Source: Sunxiuqinia sp963678245 (GTDB lineage: Bacteria > Bacteroidota > Bacteroidia > Bacteroidales > Prolixibacteraceae). Taken from it: DNA of 64,000 nucleotides. A program made the translations under genes and the position numbers. Position 1 is the first letter of the stretch; each line of letters starts with the position of its first letter. The DNA lies in contig OZ223309.1 in assembly GCA_965140765.1 (NCBI GenBank), positions 620,001 through 684,000 of the forward strand. Reading direction: 5' to 3'. The notes beneath the pieces are model-generated. The model was not told where the DNA came from, ran no database searches, and saw only the letters and a program-made list of their open reading frames with translations. Shown piece after piece: positions 1 through 9,008 of the stretch.

Positions 1-8
1 TTTTAAAG

Positions 9-25
9 ACTGACAATCATGTCAG
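9..25 (-). terminator. Weak hairpin at the end of the small gene
   Basis: CTGACA and TGTCAG pair around a four-base loop, and the stop codon of the small minus-strand gene lies inside the loop. On the minus strand the stem is followed by TCTTTAAAA, a poor U tract, so this is at best a weak terminator. Confidence 0.3.
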
Positions 26-370
26 CCCCAGCTCGCTTGCCAAATTATAGGCTTCCCATTCAAACGCTGTCCAAACTAGCGTATTTTTCAAATCGCCTTC
101 GATTTTCAAGGGCTCACCCATTTCCGATTCAATTTGCAAGCGGATGTCTTCGATTTCAGAGTAATAGGCGTCATAGAATTTATGAGTATCGGCATAGTAG
201 ATCAGCGAGCCAATCATACCGGAAGAACAGCCATAACGCAGGAGTTCTTCGAAAAAGTTTTGAATATCGTCTGAATCCAAGGCTTCGTCGATCACACAGG
301 CTTTGATAGAGTCCACGTGAATATCACGGATGGTTTCAAGTTTCGATTGAAGTTGATTTTCAGATAACAT
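17..370 (-). CDS. Small acidic hypothetical protein (117 aa)
   Basis: The 117-residue protein has no signal peptide or membrane segment and is rich in Asp and Glu, so it is probably cytosolic. Its C-terminal part (about residues 92-113) reads LVWTAFEWEAYNLASELG, a pattern I associate with small conserved proteins of unknown function carried on Bacteroidota plasmids and integrative elements (the DUF7222 type). That link is from memory and unverified. The gene is co-directional with the defence operon and lies 171 bp beyond the end of hsdR. That gap folds into a long imperfect stem (392-514), so the gene probably has its own regulated leader. No function can be assigned. An antirestriction or element-maintenance role would fit the position, but nothing in the sequence shows it. 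Confidence 0.6.
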   Translation of the reverse strand: MLSENQLQSKLETIRDIHVDSIKACVIDEALDSDDIQNFFEELLRYGCSSGMIGSLIYYADTHKFYDAYYSEIEDIRLQIESEMGEPLKIEGDLKNTLVWTAFEWEAYNLASELGLT

Positions 371-391
371 GATTGCCTCTCTTTCACAAGG

Positions 392-514
392 TTATTGGTT
401 GAGGCAAAACCAAAGGCTCTTGCAAAAGACGGACTGTCATGGACAACACGGATACGGCGCGGGCAGTCCATTGACACTCCGGCGTAAGAGCCTATGCCGA
501 AATTAAACCAATAA
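392..514 (-). promoter_or_regulatory. Structured leader RNA upstream of the small gene
   Basis: The spacer between hsdR and the small gene contains nested complementary segments: TTATTGGTT (392-400) pairs with AACCAATAA (506-514), AGGCTCTT (414-421) with AAGAGCCT (486-493), and TGTCATGGAC (435-444) with GTCCATTGACA (466-476, one bulged base). A competing inner pairing, GGACTG (431-436) with CAGTCC (464-469), shares bases with the last stem, so two inner folds are mutually exclusive. The structure ends about 20 bases before the start codon at 370, in the position of a 5' leader. It could be a cis-regulatory element, a protein-binding RNA or a small RNA. I recognise no known riboswitch. Confidence 0.45.
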
Positions 515-541
515 CGGGGAAGAGAAGTTTTAATGTTCTAA

Positions 542-3500
542 TCAAGAAGATTGATACTTCTTGAAATTCTCGGCTTGTTCAAAGATTTCTTTATAGACTT
601 CGTCACGATCAACGGGCGGATAGTCATTTTCGGCCAAAAGAATAATCAGATCTGCCTGTAATTCGGCTTTAATATCTTCGCGTTTGTTCCAGTCCGTATA
701 TTTGACTTTATCATCAACAACAACTTTCACGGCTTTTGATAACGTAATCAGCTTATCTTCGGGATAGACGAAATCATACTTTGCAGCCAATGCCTTCAAA
801 ATGTCATAAAAAGCCTTTTCTTCAAAATCGATCCCCAACTCTCCGAAAGACTCTTTTTCTTTTATCAAGGCATGATACAGGTCTATGATTTCATCGGAAA
901 ACTCTTCCAAAACCTCACTGCGTAAAACGTCGTCTTCCTTACGCTCATTGTATCTATTGACCAGAGACTGCATTTTCTCGGTAAAATCAATCCCTTTGAT
1001 CTTATTGATTTTTTTAAACTCACCGATTGCTTGAGCAAGAAGTTTTTGTAAAAGTTTGATTTTTGTATTGGGAAGCTTAATCTTATCGATCTTTGCCAAA
1101 TAATCCGTATTGAAGATATCGACTGCCCCGTTCTTACCATCACCCATTTTAATAATTTCTTCGACACCATCACTGGCAAGTGCTTCTTTAATCATCTCTC
1201 GGACACGGGCATTCATCTGAGCAATATCAGGTGCATCGCCTTTGGTCAGCTTGAATACAATTGAACGGACAGCCAGATAGAAATGAATGTAGTCCCTTTC
1301 CTTTTGAGAAACCTTTTCACTTCCTGAACAGATATCGTAGGCCGCTTTTAAACGCTTGGCCAAATGCATAAACCGTTTTTCAATATCCTGGGTTATTTGA
1401 ACAAACTCAGCCCCCATATTCAATACATGAAGCTGTTCCATAGCTGTGCCTGAAAAGTATTTCGAGCTATCGAACTTGTGAAATATCTTACCCAGTAAAT
1501 CAAGATGGTCTTTGACCACAATAACAGATTGATCAACGTCCTCAAAATTATCCCTGTCCCCTTCGTTATAATACTTCAAGGCCATATTCATCTGCTTTTT
1601 AATACCGATATAGTCAACGATAAGCCCTTTTTCTTTACCGCTAAATTTGCGGTTTACCCGTGAGATTGTCTGTATCAGGTTGTGCCGCTGTACGGGTTTA
1701 TCAATATACATGGTATCCAAGAACGGCACATCAAAACCGGTCAGCCACATATCAACGACAATGGCAATTTTAAAGTTGGATTTCTCATTTTTAAACTGGC
1801 GGTCAAGCTCTTTACGGTATTCTTTCGTACCAAGCATGTCGTAAAGCTCTTTAGGATCATCCTTGCCACGGGTCATCACCATTTTTACCCGTTCCATCGG
1901 TTTGATTTTCTTCTTCTCAGCATCCGATAGTTCCACTCCCTCTTCACAAGCCAGAACTTTTGTCCATTCAGGGCGCAACTCAATTAGGTTTTTATAAAGA
2001 TCAAAGGCAATATTCCGATTAGCACACACGAACATCGCCTTGCCTTTGACTGTTGCACCTTCGGCAAGCCGGGTCTCGTAATGCTCTACAAAATCTTTAG
2101 CGATAGCCCTTAATCGGTCAGGATCACCCAGAATAACATCAAGTTTTGATGTCGCCTGTTTGCTTTCATCGATCTGGTATTCGTTTGTCCCCTCATCCGC
2201 ACACCGATTGTAATAATCCTCAATCTCCTGAAGCTTGCTATTATCGAGCACCACTTTTGCGGCTCTGCCTTCATAGACAATGCGTACCGTGATTTCATCT
2301 TTCACAGATTCCGTCATGGTATAGGAATCCACAACTTTTCCGAACACAGCAAACGTGGCATCTACCGGCGTTCCGGTAAAACCGACAAACGTTGCATTGG
2401 GTAAAGAGTCATGCAGGTATTTTGCAAACCCGTATGTTTTGGTCACGCCTTTAGGCGTCACCTTGATTTTCTGGTCTAGATTAGTCTGACTCCGGTGCGC
2501 TTCATCCGAAATACAGATAACATTAGAACGCTTAGTCAGTAACTTCGTATCCTCTGTGAACTTATGGATGGTTGTTAAGAATACACCGCCACTTTTCCGG
2601 CCTTGAAGGCGTTCTCTTAATTCCGCTCGGCTTTCTACACTGATAATACCATCATCACCGACATACCCTTTGGCATTGGTAAACTGCTCGGATAACTGGT
2701 CATCCAAGTCGGTTCTATCGGTAATTAAAACAATCGTTGGGCTTGCCAAATCAACACTTTTCATCAAAAGTCGAGTTAAAAACAGCATGGTAAAGCTTTT
2801 GCCACACCCGGTCGCCCCGAAATATGTCCCCCCCTTACCATCGCCATCCGGCTTTTGGTGTTCTAAAATGTTATCGTAAAGTTTGGTGGCCGCATAATAT
2901 TGAGGATAGCGACAAACGATTTTTTCTTCTTTTCGGGAATTATCAGGAATATAAACGAAGTCACGGATAATCTTTCGTAAACGGTTGTGTTCAAACATTC
3001 CCTCAATCAAGGTGTATAGACTTTCGATACCATCTACATCCTCACGCAATCCTTCAACTCTGCGCCAAGCATAGAAAAACTCGTACGGAGCAAAAAACGA
3101 ACCGGCCTTATTGTTCACGCCGTCAGAAATAACACAAAAAGCATTGTATTTAAATAGTTCAGGGATATCTCGGCGGTAACGGGTGGTCAGCTGTACATAG
3201 GCATCGTGAATAGTCGTTTCTTCCCGAATAGCCGATTTAAATTCAAACACCACCAAAGGCAAACCATTGATATATAAAATCCCGTCTGGAATGCGCTTTT
3301 CGTATCCATAAATTTCAAGCTGATTGACAAAACGGTACGTATTGGCGTTGGCTTCAGAATAGTCAATCAGGTTAATCAGTATATCTTTTTGCGAACGATC
3401 ATCCCGTTTGAACAGGAAACCATCGGACACCATCTTCATGATAGCCTTGTTACTGGCGTATAAATCCGTAGAGGAAAGAACCTGCAATTCGCGCACGATG

Positions 3501-3685
3501 CGGTCTATCTCAGAATCGGTAATCCCTTCGGATTTGTATTGCTCAGACAAGAAGCTTTTCAGATCAGCAACAATCAAAACTTCCAACAAATCACGGGCAA
3601 GCTCACCGCCCGGACTATACAAAAAGCCCTGCTTTTCCAGCAATTCAATAAATACCTGTTCTAATTGTGCTTCTGTGAATTTCAT
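542..3685 (-). CDS. hsdR: Type I restriction enzyme, R (motor/nuclease) subunit HsdR
   Basis: The 1047-residue protein has normal family length. It cuts DNA after ATP-driven translocation, as part of the HsdR2M2S complex. The N-terminal nuclease motif is visible as D134 and E148-F-K150 in PDGILYINGLPLVVFEFK (PD-(D/E)XK type). The SF2 motor follows: Walker A GATGCGKS at 290-297, DEAH at 394-397, TGTP at 437-440, and later the motif containing LTGFDVP and the arginine motif QTISRVNR. The C-terminal third is helical and should bind the methylase core. The start codon overlaps the stop of the UvrD-like helicase gene by one base (TAATG), so the two are translationally coupled. This is unusual because hsdR is normally next to hsdS or hsdM, whereas here two foreign defence genes intervene. 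All key residues are present, so it should be active. Confidence 0.96.
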   Translation of the reverse strand: MKFTEAQLEQVFIELLEKQGFLYSPGGELARDLLEVLIVADLKSFLSEQYKSEGITDSEIDRIVRELQVLSSTDLYASNKAIMKMVSDGFLFKRDDRSQKDILINLIDYSEANANTYRFVNQLEIYGYEKRIPDGILYINGLPLVVFEFKSAIREETTIHDAYVQLTTRYRRDIPELFKYNAFCVISDGVNNKAGSFFAPYEFFYAWRRVEGLREDVDGIESLYTLIEGMFEHNRLRKIIRDFVYIPDNSRKEEKIVCRYPQYYAATKLYDNILEHQKPDGDGKGGTYFGATGCGKSFTMLFLTRLLMKSVDLASPTIVLITDRTDLDDQLSEQFTNAKGYVGDDGIISVESRAELRERLQGRKSGGVFLTTIHKFTEDTKLLTKRSNVICISDEAHRSQTNLDQKIKVTPKGVTKTYGFAKYLHDSLPNATFVGFTGTPVDATFAVFGKVVDSYTMTESVKDEITVRIVYEGRAAKVVLDNSKLQEIEDYYNRCADEGTNEYQIDESKQATSKLDVILGDPDRLRAIAKDFVEHYETRLAEGATVKGKAMFVCANRNIAFDLYKNLIELRPEWTKVLACEEGVELSDAEKKKIKPMERVKMVMTRGKDDPKELYDMLGTKEYRKELDRQFKNEKSNFKIAIVVDMWLTGFDVPFLDTMYIDKPVQRHNLIQTISRVNRKFSGKEKGLIVDYIGIKKQMNMALKYYNEGDRDNFEDVDQSVIVVKDHLDLLGKIFHKFDSSKYFSGTAMEQLHVLNMGAEFVQITQDIEKRFMHLAKRLKAAYDICSGSEKVSQKERDYIHFYLAVRSIVFKLTKGDAPDIAQMNARVREMIKEALASDGVEEIIKMGDGKNGAVDIFNTDYLAKIDKIKLPNTKIKLLQKLLAQAIGEFKKINKIKGIDFTEKMQSLVNRYNERKEDDVLRSEVLEEFSDEIIDLYHALIKEKESFGELGIDFEEKAFYDILKALAAKYDFVYPEDKLITLSKAVKVVVDDKVKYTDWNKREDIKAELQADLIILLAENDYPPVDRDEVYKEIFEQAENFKKYQSS

Positions 3686-5574
3686 TAATCATCCAAATTA
3701 ATTACGTTATCTATTCCAAATAAACTTTTTGCTCCCTCTATAATATCTGCCGAAGGTTGATAAAAGAAAATTGCTAAATTTTCTTTAGCTCTTGTACAGC
3801 ATACATAGAATAGTTTCTTTGTCCTCTCAACAGTAGCGGCTGATGATGTTGTGTTTGTAAATGGAACTTTAAAATTATAATTATTCCACCCCCCATTATC
3901 CATAACAACCAATACATTATCAAATTCAGCACCTTTAGTTTTATGCTGTGTGGTAAATGGCGTAAATCCTTCAAGGTATTGATACAAATACTGAAACTCC
4001 GAAAAACTTACATTCTTAACCCTATCAAATACATAACAATACTCTCTTTTAAATTTCTCAAGGTTGTCATCTATTAAACAAATTCCTGTGTCATTGGCGT
4101 CATTAATGATTTCCGCAATTGTCTTTTCTCCAACTTCAATCAAGTTCTCTATATTTTCTTTAAGTTTTCTTTTCTCTTCAATTGAAGTAAGCTTTGGTCT
4201 ATAATCGGTTATTCTTAAAAACTCGTTGTATCTTTTCGTATTATAATAGAATACAGCATTTTGTATCTTAAAAAGATGCTTTATTAAGTTATCTCGCTTT
4301 GAACCCTTCTTTTCTTCTTCTTCGGCATTTTGTTTTTTATCATCAATTAGTTGGTCTTTACTTACATAAATCTTTGAAAAAACATCATAACTACAATCTC
4401 GTGCATATTGGTATAATTCGGGATTCTCATCAATGAAACTTTGCATTTTTCCACGTGAAGGATTTACCCCAAGCTTGTCAATTACTTGCCCAAAAGTTTT
4501 ATCAGAAAAGTCCTCTGTTATATTATTATCCTTTATATGTTTCTTGATTTTATCTTTATACTTTAATATCTGGTCTTTATCATATATGTCCATTAAAGTC
4601 CTAAATCTTGCTTTATCTGCAATTAGGTTATGGGTTAAATTCAGCTCTTTAGTTTCTTTGGAATCTGAAAAGTCCCAACCTAGTTTTGTTCGTACTTCTT
4701 TAAGATTATTGCTTGAAGAATAGATAAAATTCAAATTTCCATTTTTTACTTTTCCATTCTCATCCATATTAGGGGCATTAGAATCCTTTGAAGGTTCTTG
4801 AATTATCCCATCCTTTCTTAATGTATTGGCAAGGTCAATAATTCTTTGAGGATTTCGTCTATTCTGTTTTTTTGGAATGAATTTAAGTTTGTCTGAGTAA
4901 TCATCAAGATTTCCAATTCCATCAGGATATATTGATTGCATTGAATCTCCAAAAAAACCAACAATATTCGATCTTTTGCTTTTACCTAAGTGTTCTAAAA
5001 ATATTTGCACAACTTCTTTTTGAGTGTCCTGATACTCATCAATTAAAATGAATTGATATTTATCTTTAATAGTGTCACAAAGCTTTGGGTAATTTTCGAA
5101 CATGAAATTCGCCACTATTAATACCTGATCATGTGAGATTATGCCTTCTCTTACTCTTATATACTCTTTGTATTGAATCCCTTGATCTAAATTATCAAAA
5201 TAATTTTTGTCTATTGGTAATGTCTCTGCAACAGTAATAGCTGTTATATCTTCATTGTTTATCAAATTGACTAGGGAAAATTTTAATTCTTTTTGAAAAT
5301 GTTTAATGCAATCCCAAAGAAAATCATGATAAGTGGTAACATTTAAGTTGCTATGATTTACACGTTCTTCAATTTCTTTTACAGCAGCATTTGTGTATGT
5401 CATACATGCAATTTTCGTCGTAGGCTGCTCTATAATAATTTGCTTTATTACCTGAACAAGGGAATAGGTTTTACCACTTCCTGCTCCACCACTAAGTAGA
5501 AAGTTATTGCCGTTGTCAATACAATTGAATATTTCTTGAACTTCCGGTTCTAATTCTAATCTTCTTTCAACCAT
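3685..5574 (-). CDS. gajB: UvrD-like SF1 helicase/ATPase, GajB-like partner of the OLD nuclease
   Basis: The 629-residue protein is a UvrD/Rep-type SF1A helicase. Walker A GGAGSGKT is at 29-36, the TYTNAA segment (motif Ia) at 59-64, Walker B DEYQDT at 179-184, and FGDSMQSIYP (motif III) follows. Near the C-terminus are HKTKGAEFDNVLVV (motif V) and FYVCCTRAKENL (motif VI). In Gabija, GajB pairs with the GajA nuclease and is activated by DNA ends generated during phage replication. The start overlaps the end of the upstream OLD gene by 19 bp, as expected for a co-translated pair. At 629 aa it is longer than the roughly 500 aa I remember for the type GajB, with a charged, lysine-rich insertion between motifs III and V. 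The gene is strikingly AT-rich next to hsdM. It might instead be a distinct OLD-UvrD class 2 pair. Confidence 0.82.
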   Translation of the reverse strand: MVERRLELEPEVQEIFNCIDNGNNFLLSGGAGSGKTYSLVQVIKQIIIEQPTTKIACMTYTNAAVKEIEERVNHSNLNVTTYHDFLWDCIKHFQKELKFSLVNLINNEDITAITVAETLPIDKNYFDNLDQGIQYKEYIRVREGIISHDQVLIVANFMFENYPKLCDTIKDKYQFILIDEYQDTQKEVVQIFLEHLGKSKRSNIVGFFGDSMQSIYPDGIGNLDDYSDKLKFIPKKQNRRNPQRIIDLANTLRKDGIIQEPSKDSNAPNMDENGKVKNGNLNFIYSSSNNLKEVRTKLGWDFSDSKETKELNLTHNLIADKARFRTLMDIYDKDQILKYKDKIKKHIKDNNITEDFSDKTFGQVIDKLGVNPSRGKMQSFIDENPELYQYARDCSYDVFSKIYVSKDQLIDDKKQNAEEEEKKGSKRDNLIKHLFKIQNAVFYYNTKRYNEFLRITDYRPKLTSIEEKRKLKENIENLIEVGEKTIAEIINDANDTGICLIDDNLEKFKREYCYVFDRVKNVSFSEFQYLYQYLEGFTPFTTQHKTKGAEFDNVLVVMDNGGWNNYNFKVPFTNTTSSAATVERTKKLFYVCCTRAKENLAIFFYQPSADIIEGAKSLFGIDNVINLDD

Positions 5575-7643
5575 AACAAACTATCTTTAATATACTGAGG
5601 AGTTGTCCAGTGATTTGTTTCTTTATTGGCAGTCTTCTTACTGTTTAATAAGATTTCAATAGCCAAAGAAGCTTTACCATCAATGCCTTTTTCTGCAAAC
5701 TCATAAACATCTATTTCTTCATTCTTGAATTTTTCGAGGTAAGTCTTTTTTAAGGACATAAATTGATTGTGTTCTGAAGTAAAAAAATCTTTATTTAGAT
5801 TAAAAAAAGTATCTTCGAAACTCCTACCGTGATAGCCATTTTCTTCGGTTTGATAAGTAATTAATAGATGCCCATTTTTATCCTTTACCCATTTATTCTC
5901 TGTATGGCATTTTCTTAATAATCTTTCATCTTTTGATTTGCCTTTTAGGTCATTCAAAGAATCAGTTCCAATAAAGAACGCTATTGAAGAATTTGTTGAA
6001 ATGACTGCACTATCATCCGAAACTTTGCATTTTTTTCTATCACTATCAGCAGCATCTATATCAGTTATTATTAAGGTCTTTATTCCAACAAAATCAATAA
6101 ATTTTTCAAACACATGAGAATATGTCCCAACTTCAACAATTGATATATTCTGAGACAATAAGGGATTGTCGGGATTTTCTGAATCAAGCTTTTTCATTAT
6201 TGCAGGAAGCAGTATCCTTTCAGTATCTCCTTCAATCAAAATTGCTTTATCAGCGAAAAATAACTCGGATCTATTTATTGTCAGATATTGTTTTAGGAAT
6301 TTAAAGTGTTGCTCTTTATCTTCTTTTTTATATTCATCCTCTAATGATTTTAAATTCTTAGAAATAACCTCACAATTACCAACCTTTTTCAAATACTTAA
6401 TATCGTCAAAGTCGCTTTCCGTAACAATGTGAGATGAATGTGTACTAATAATGTATTGTATATCTCTGTTTTCACCATCTATTCTTACAATACCTTTGCG
6501 AAGAAGCTCTTTAATGTTTTTAATAAATACATACTGCATCTGTGGGTGTGTATGAGCTTCGGGTTCTTCAATAAAGAGAAAGTTTATATCAGCCGGTTTT
6601 TCATCTTTTGAGCGTTTAAACTCTTTAATAATAATATCTATTTCAAAGAGCATACTAATAAGATTCATATACCCCAACCCATTGTAATTCTCGGGTAAAT
6701 TACTTCCATTATGATTATACATGACGGTTGTATTACCCTCTAGTAAATCTCTATGCTGAAGTGTCGATAATACATCAATGATAGAATCCCCGATTTTTAT
6801 TCCACCAAACTTTTTAACGGTATCTATTATTTCACTAAAAAGACTAGAGTATATTTCACTCAAATCATTATCTGTTGTACTCAGCTTATCTTTGAATTTT
6901 TCAACAGCCTCTTTTGTATCATCGCTTTCTTCTGTCTTTTTATATATTTTAGAAGTTTGAATGGATAAGGTCTTATTTACATCCTTATTTGAAACTTCCC
7001 GTTTAGCACTTATAAACTGAAAGTTAAGTATATCTTTTAATGATATTTTTTCTTTTTCTAAATCAACAAATACACTCTCATCAGGTATATTTTTGTTAAT
7101 GTCGAAAAGAATTGATTTTCTTATCAGGTTAAAATAATCGCCTTGATTCTTTTTCAAAAAGTCATCAACGTCTTTCTTTTTGTAGCTTTTGTCTTCTTGG
7201 TTTTTACCTTCTTCCTTTGCAACAAATTCGAGGTATTTATTTCTTAGTTTTTGAAACCTGACTTCATCAATCACATAATCAAAGCCCAATACGATGTAAT
7301 TATTATCAGGGTCTAAGTCCATCATAACCCTGTTTACATTCGATAAATTATCGGTGTCATTGTAGCTGATTATTAATCGAAGTTTTATTCCTATCTCATT
7401 AATTCCTTCTTCTGGAAGGCCATTTTTTACCAATGAACAAATTTTTTGTTTAAAATCAAGGTTAAAGTCTTCATATGAAAATTGATTCTTGTTTTGGCTA
7501 TTTAGAAACTTATTCAAAATCGATAATAAGGAGGTCTTACCTGTATTGTTTTTACCTATTACAAGTGATAGCTCTTTTTCTAAATCAATCTCAAAGTTTT
7601 TGAGAATCCTGTAGTTTTCAACTTTTATTTTTTCAATTTTCAT
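5556..7643 (-). CDS. gajA: OLD-family ATPase with TOPRIM nuclease domain, GajA-like
   Basis: The 695-residue protein has an N-terminal ABC-like ATPase with Walker A GKNNTGKTS (30-38), Walker B FLFIEEPEAH (355-364) and the H-loop STHSSH (400-405). A TOPRIM nuclease follows: E471 in ILIEGDTER, D528-I-D530 in TDIDAAD, and a distal GRSFEDTF segment. This is the class 2 OLD arrangement, whose hallmark is a neighbouring UvrD-like helicase, exactly as seen downstream. Known GajA proteins are sequence-specific DNA-nicking enzymes inhibited by nucleotides and released when phage depletes them. The protein is longer than the roughly 580 aa I recall for GajA, with a Lys/Asp-rich insertion around 140-170. 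It starts 21 bp after hsdS. PrrC or RloC anticodon nucleases also ride in hsd operons, but the TOPRIM residues rule those out. Confidence 0.85.
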   Translation of the reverse strand: MKIEKIKVENYRILKNFEIDLEKELSLVIGKNNTGKTSLLSILNKFLNSQNKNQFSYEDFNLDFKQKICSLVKNGLPEEGINEIGIKLRLIISYNDTDNLSNVNRVMMDLDPDNNYIVLGFDYVIDEVRFQKLRNKYLEFVAKEEGKNQEDKSYKKKDVDDFLKKNQGDYFNLIRKSILFDINKNIPDESVFVDLEKEKISLKDILNFQFISAKREVSNKDVNKTLSIQTSKIYKKTEESDDTKEAVEKFKDKLSTTDNDLSEIYSSLFSEIIDTVKKFGGIKIGDSIIDVLSTLQHRDLLEGNTTVMYNHNGSNLPENYNGLGYMNLISMLFEIDIIIKEFKRSKDEKPADINFLFIEEPEAHTHPQMQYVFIKNIKELLRKGIVRIDGENRDIQYIISTHSSHIVTESDFDDIKYLKKVGNCEVISKNLKSLEDEYKKEDKEQHFKFLKQYLTINRSELFFADKAILIEGDTERILLPAIMKKLDSENPDNPLLSQNISIVEVGTYSHVFEKFIDFVGIKTLIITDIDAADSDRKKCKVSDDSAVISTNSSIAFFIGTDSLNDLKGKSKDERLLRKCHTENKWVKDKNGHLLITYQTEENGYHGRSFEDTFFNLNKDFFTSEHNQFMSLKKTYLEKFKNEEIDVYEFAEKGIDGKASLAIEILLNSKKTANKETNHWTTPQYIKDSLLWLKED

Positions 7644-7664
7644 ACGAAGGTCTTCTCATTAGTC

Positions 7665-9008
7665 TTATATAATCGCTGTTTTTAAATCACCAACTCTCAC
7701 TTCACCAGAAATCAGTTTTGGCAAAAGAGTGTCTCGGACTCTTGTTAAGTCTTCAATAGTTACAAGGTTATTTTTCCATTTCTTAAAAATTGGAGAACAC
7801 TTATTCTCAAATTCTTCTAAAATAGAATTATTCGGAATTAGTGTTTTTAAGGCCCCAACAATACCTTTGCTTATGTTTTGTTGAGCAGAACCTACTGCTA
7901 AATTTTCGAAATCAGAAACGCTTCTAGAGATATTCAAATAATTGTAGCATCGATACTCCTTTTTGGGAATAACCCCACACACAGCCTGATTAGTCGTTAA
8001 ATCAGTTGCCAGATACGCTACTTGTCCAGCGGTCGCTCCGTATAGAGCAACCACAGTGGAACCTTCAGGTAGCCACTTTGCCGAGCTTTTTTCTAGGCCA
8101 AGTTCTGTGATATAATTTTCAACATCTATAATCATTGTTTGACGTACTTCACCAGAAGTAAGCCACGGTATTGAGCCATTATCCCAAAAATCTTTATTAT
8201 CTCGCCTTGGTGTTCCTCCATTCTGGATTTTCTGGCTTAAATCAGTTATCTTTCCAACTTTCCATCCCTTGGGTATCCATTTATCCAATTCTTCGCTGAA
8301 TTCGAATTCGGATGGGAAAAGTTCCCTGATATTTTCCGGCAGTGGTTTTCGTTTATCCCCAAGGGCAAGGCGTTGTTCTGCTCGCTCCTGAAGTTCATCG
8401 GGAATTTCATTCTCGTCGGCCAAAGCATTATCTAGAACCGGTTCAAAATCCACAAACCACGATTTAAACATGGCCTGCGCCATTTGTTCTAAGGTTTGGT
8501 TAATCTGGCGATTGAGTTCTATCTTATCATCCAAGCTGCCTAATATATGGGCGATGGCTTTTTGTTCTTCAGTGGAATCAGGAACTCGAAGTTCATATGA
8601 TTTCATTGCCGACCTATCACCTCTAGGCATTTTGGTACCTTTAGATGTCTGCACGGTATGTTCAATAAACCGTTCGTCTGAAATAAGGTAGAACAAGAAA
8701 TTCGGGTCTAATTTTGTGTCATCTTTTGATCGGAAAACAATAACGTCATTTGAAGCACCTCCGTCAAAGGAGGCCTGCCAAACTTTTCTGAAATAAGTCC
8801 GAATATTTGAGAAGAGTACATCCCCTTTTTTAAAAGCCAAGTATTTATCTTGATTTGGCAATCCAGAGGAAATTATTATTCCCCCTCTGTAAGGCTGCAT
8901 GTTCTCAGTTGAAATATAGTTTGCAAGATTTATTTTTGTAGATGCAACCTTTGCCGTCTGCATCTCGGAAATTTTTCCAAGAGTCGTCTCTTTCCACTCA
9001 CTCGCCAT
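7665..9008 (-). CDS. hsdS: Type I restriction-modification specificity subunit HsdS
   Basis: HsdS selects the bipartite DNA target for methylation and cleavage. The frame can be opened at 9044, but I choose ATG 9008 (MASEWKETTLGK...): it overlaps the hsdM stop by 11 bp and has GGAGG 11 bases upstream. The resulting 447-residue protein has two target-recognition domains. TRD1 covers about 1-140. A conserved spacer repeat follows (IAHILGSLDDKIELNRQ), with MFKSWFVDFEPV after it. TRD2 lies at about 240-390, and the distal repeat (RVRDTLLPKLISGEV) closes the protein. TRD2 and the 3' end look more AT-rich than the 5' half, in keeping with the usual swapping of TRDs. No second hsdS or inverted copy is present, so no shufflon-type phase variation is visible. 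Confidence 0.94.
   Translation of the reverse strand: MASEWKETTLGKISEMQTAKVASTKINLANYISTENMQPYRGGIIISSGLPNQDKYLAFKKGDVLFSNIRTYFRKVWQASFDGGASNDVIVFRSKDDTKLDPNFLFYLISDERFIEHTVQTSKGTKMPRGDRSAMKSYELRVPDSTEEQKAIAHILGSLDDKIELNRQINQTLEQMAQAMFKSWFVDFEPVLDNALADENEIPDELQERAEQRLALGDKRKPLPENIRELFPSEFEFSEELDKWIPKGWKVGKITDLSQKIQNGGTPRRDNKDFWDNGSIPWLTSGEVRQTMIIDVENYITELGLEKSSAKWLPEGSTVVALYGATAGQVAYLATDLTTNQAVCGVIPKKEYRCYNYLNISRSVSDFENLAVGSAQQNISKGIVGALKTLIPNNSILEEFENKCSPIFKKWKNNLVTIEDLTRVRDTLLPKLISGEVRVGDLKTAII

Noticed and set aside
19..306. 95-codon plus-strand open frame at the window start
   Set aside because: It lies antisense to the better-supported small acidic gene, and its Arg/Ser-rich translation looks like a shadow frame.
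292..477. 61-codon minus-strand frame overlapping the structured leader
   Set aside because: It overlaps the small gene in another frame, and its sequence is explained by the base-paired leader. No ribosome-binding evidence.
5556..7643. ATPase in an hsd operon as a PrrC/RloC-type anticodon nuclease
   Set aside because: The C-terminal half carries TOPRIM acidic motifs and the next gene is a UvrD-like helicase, so OLD/Gabija fits better.
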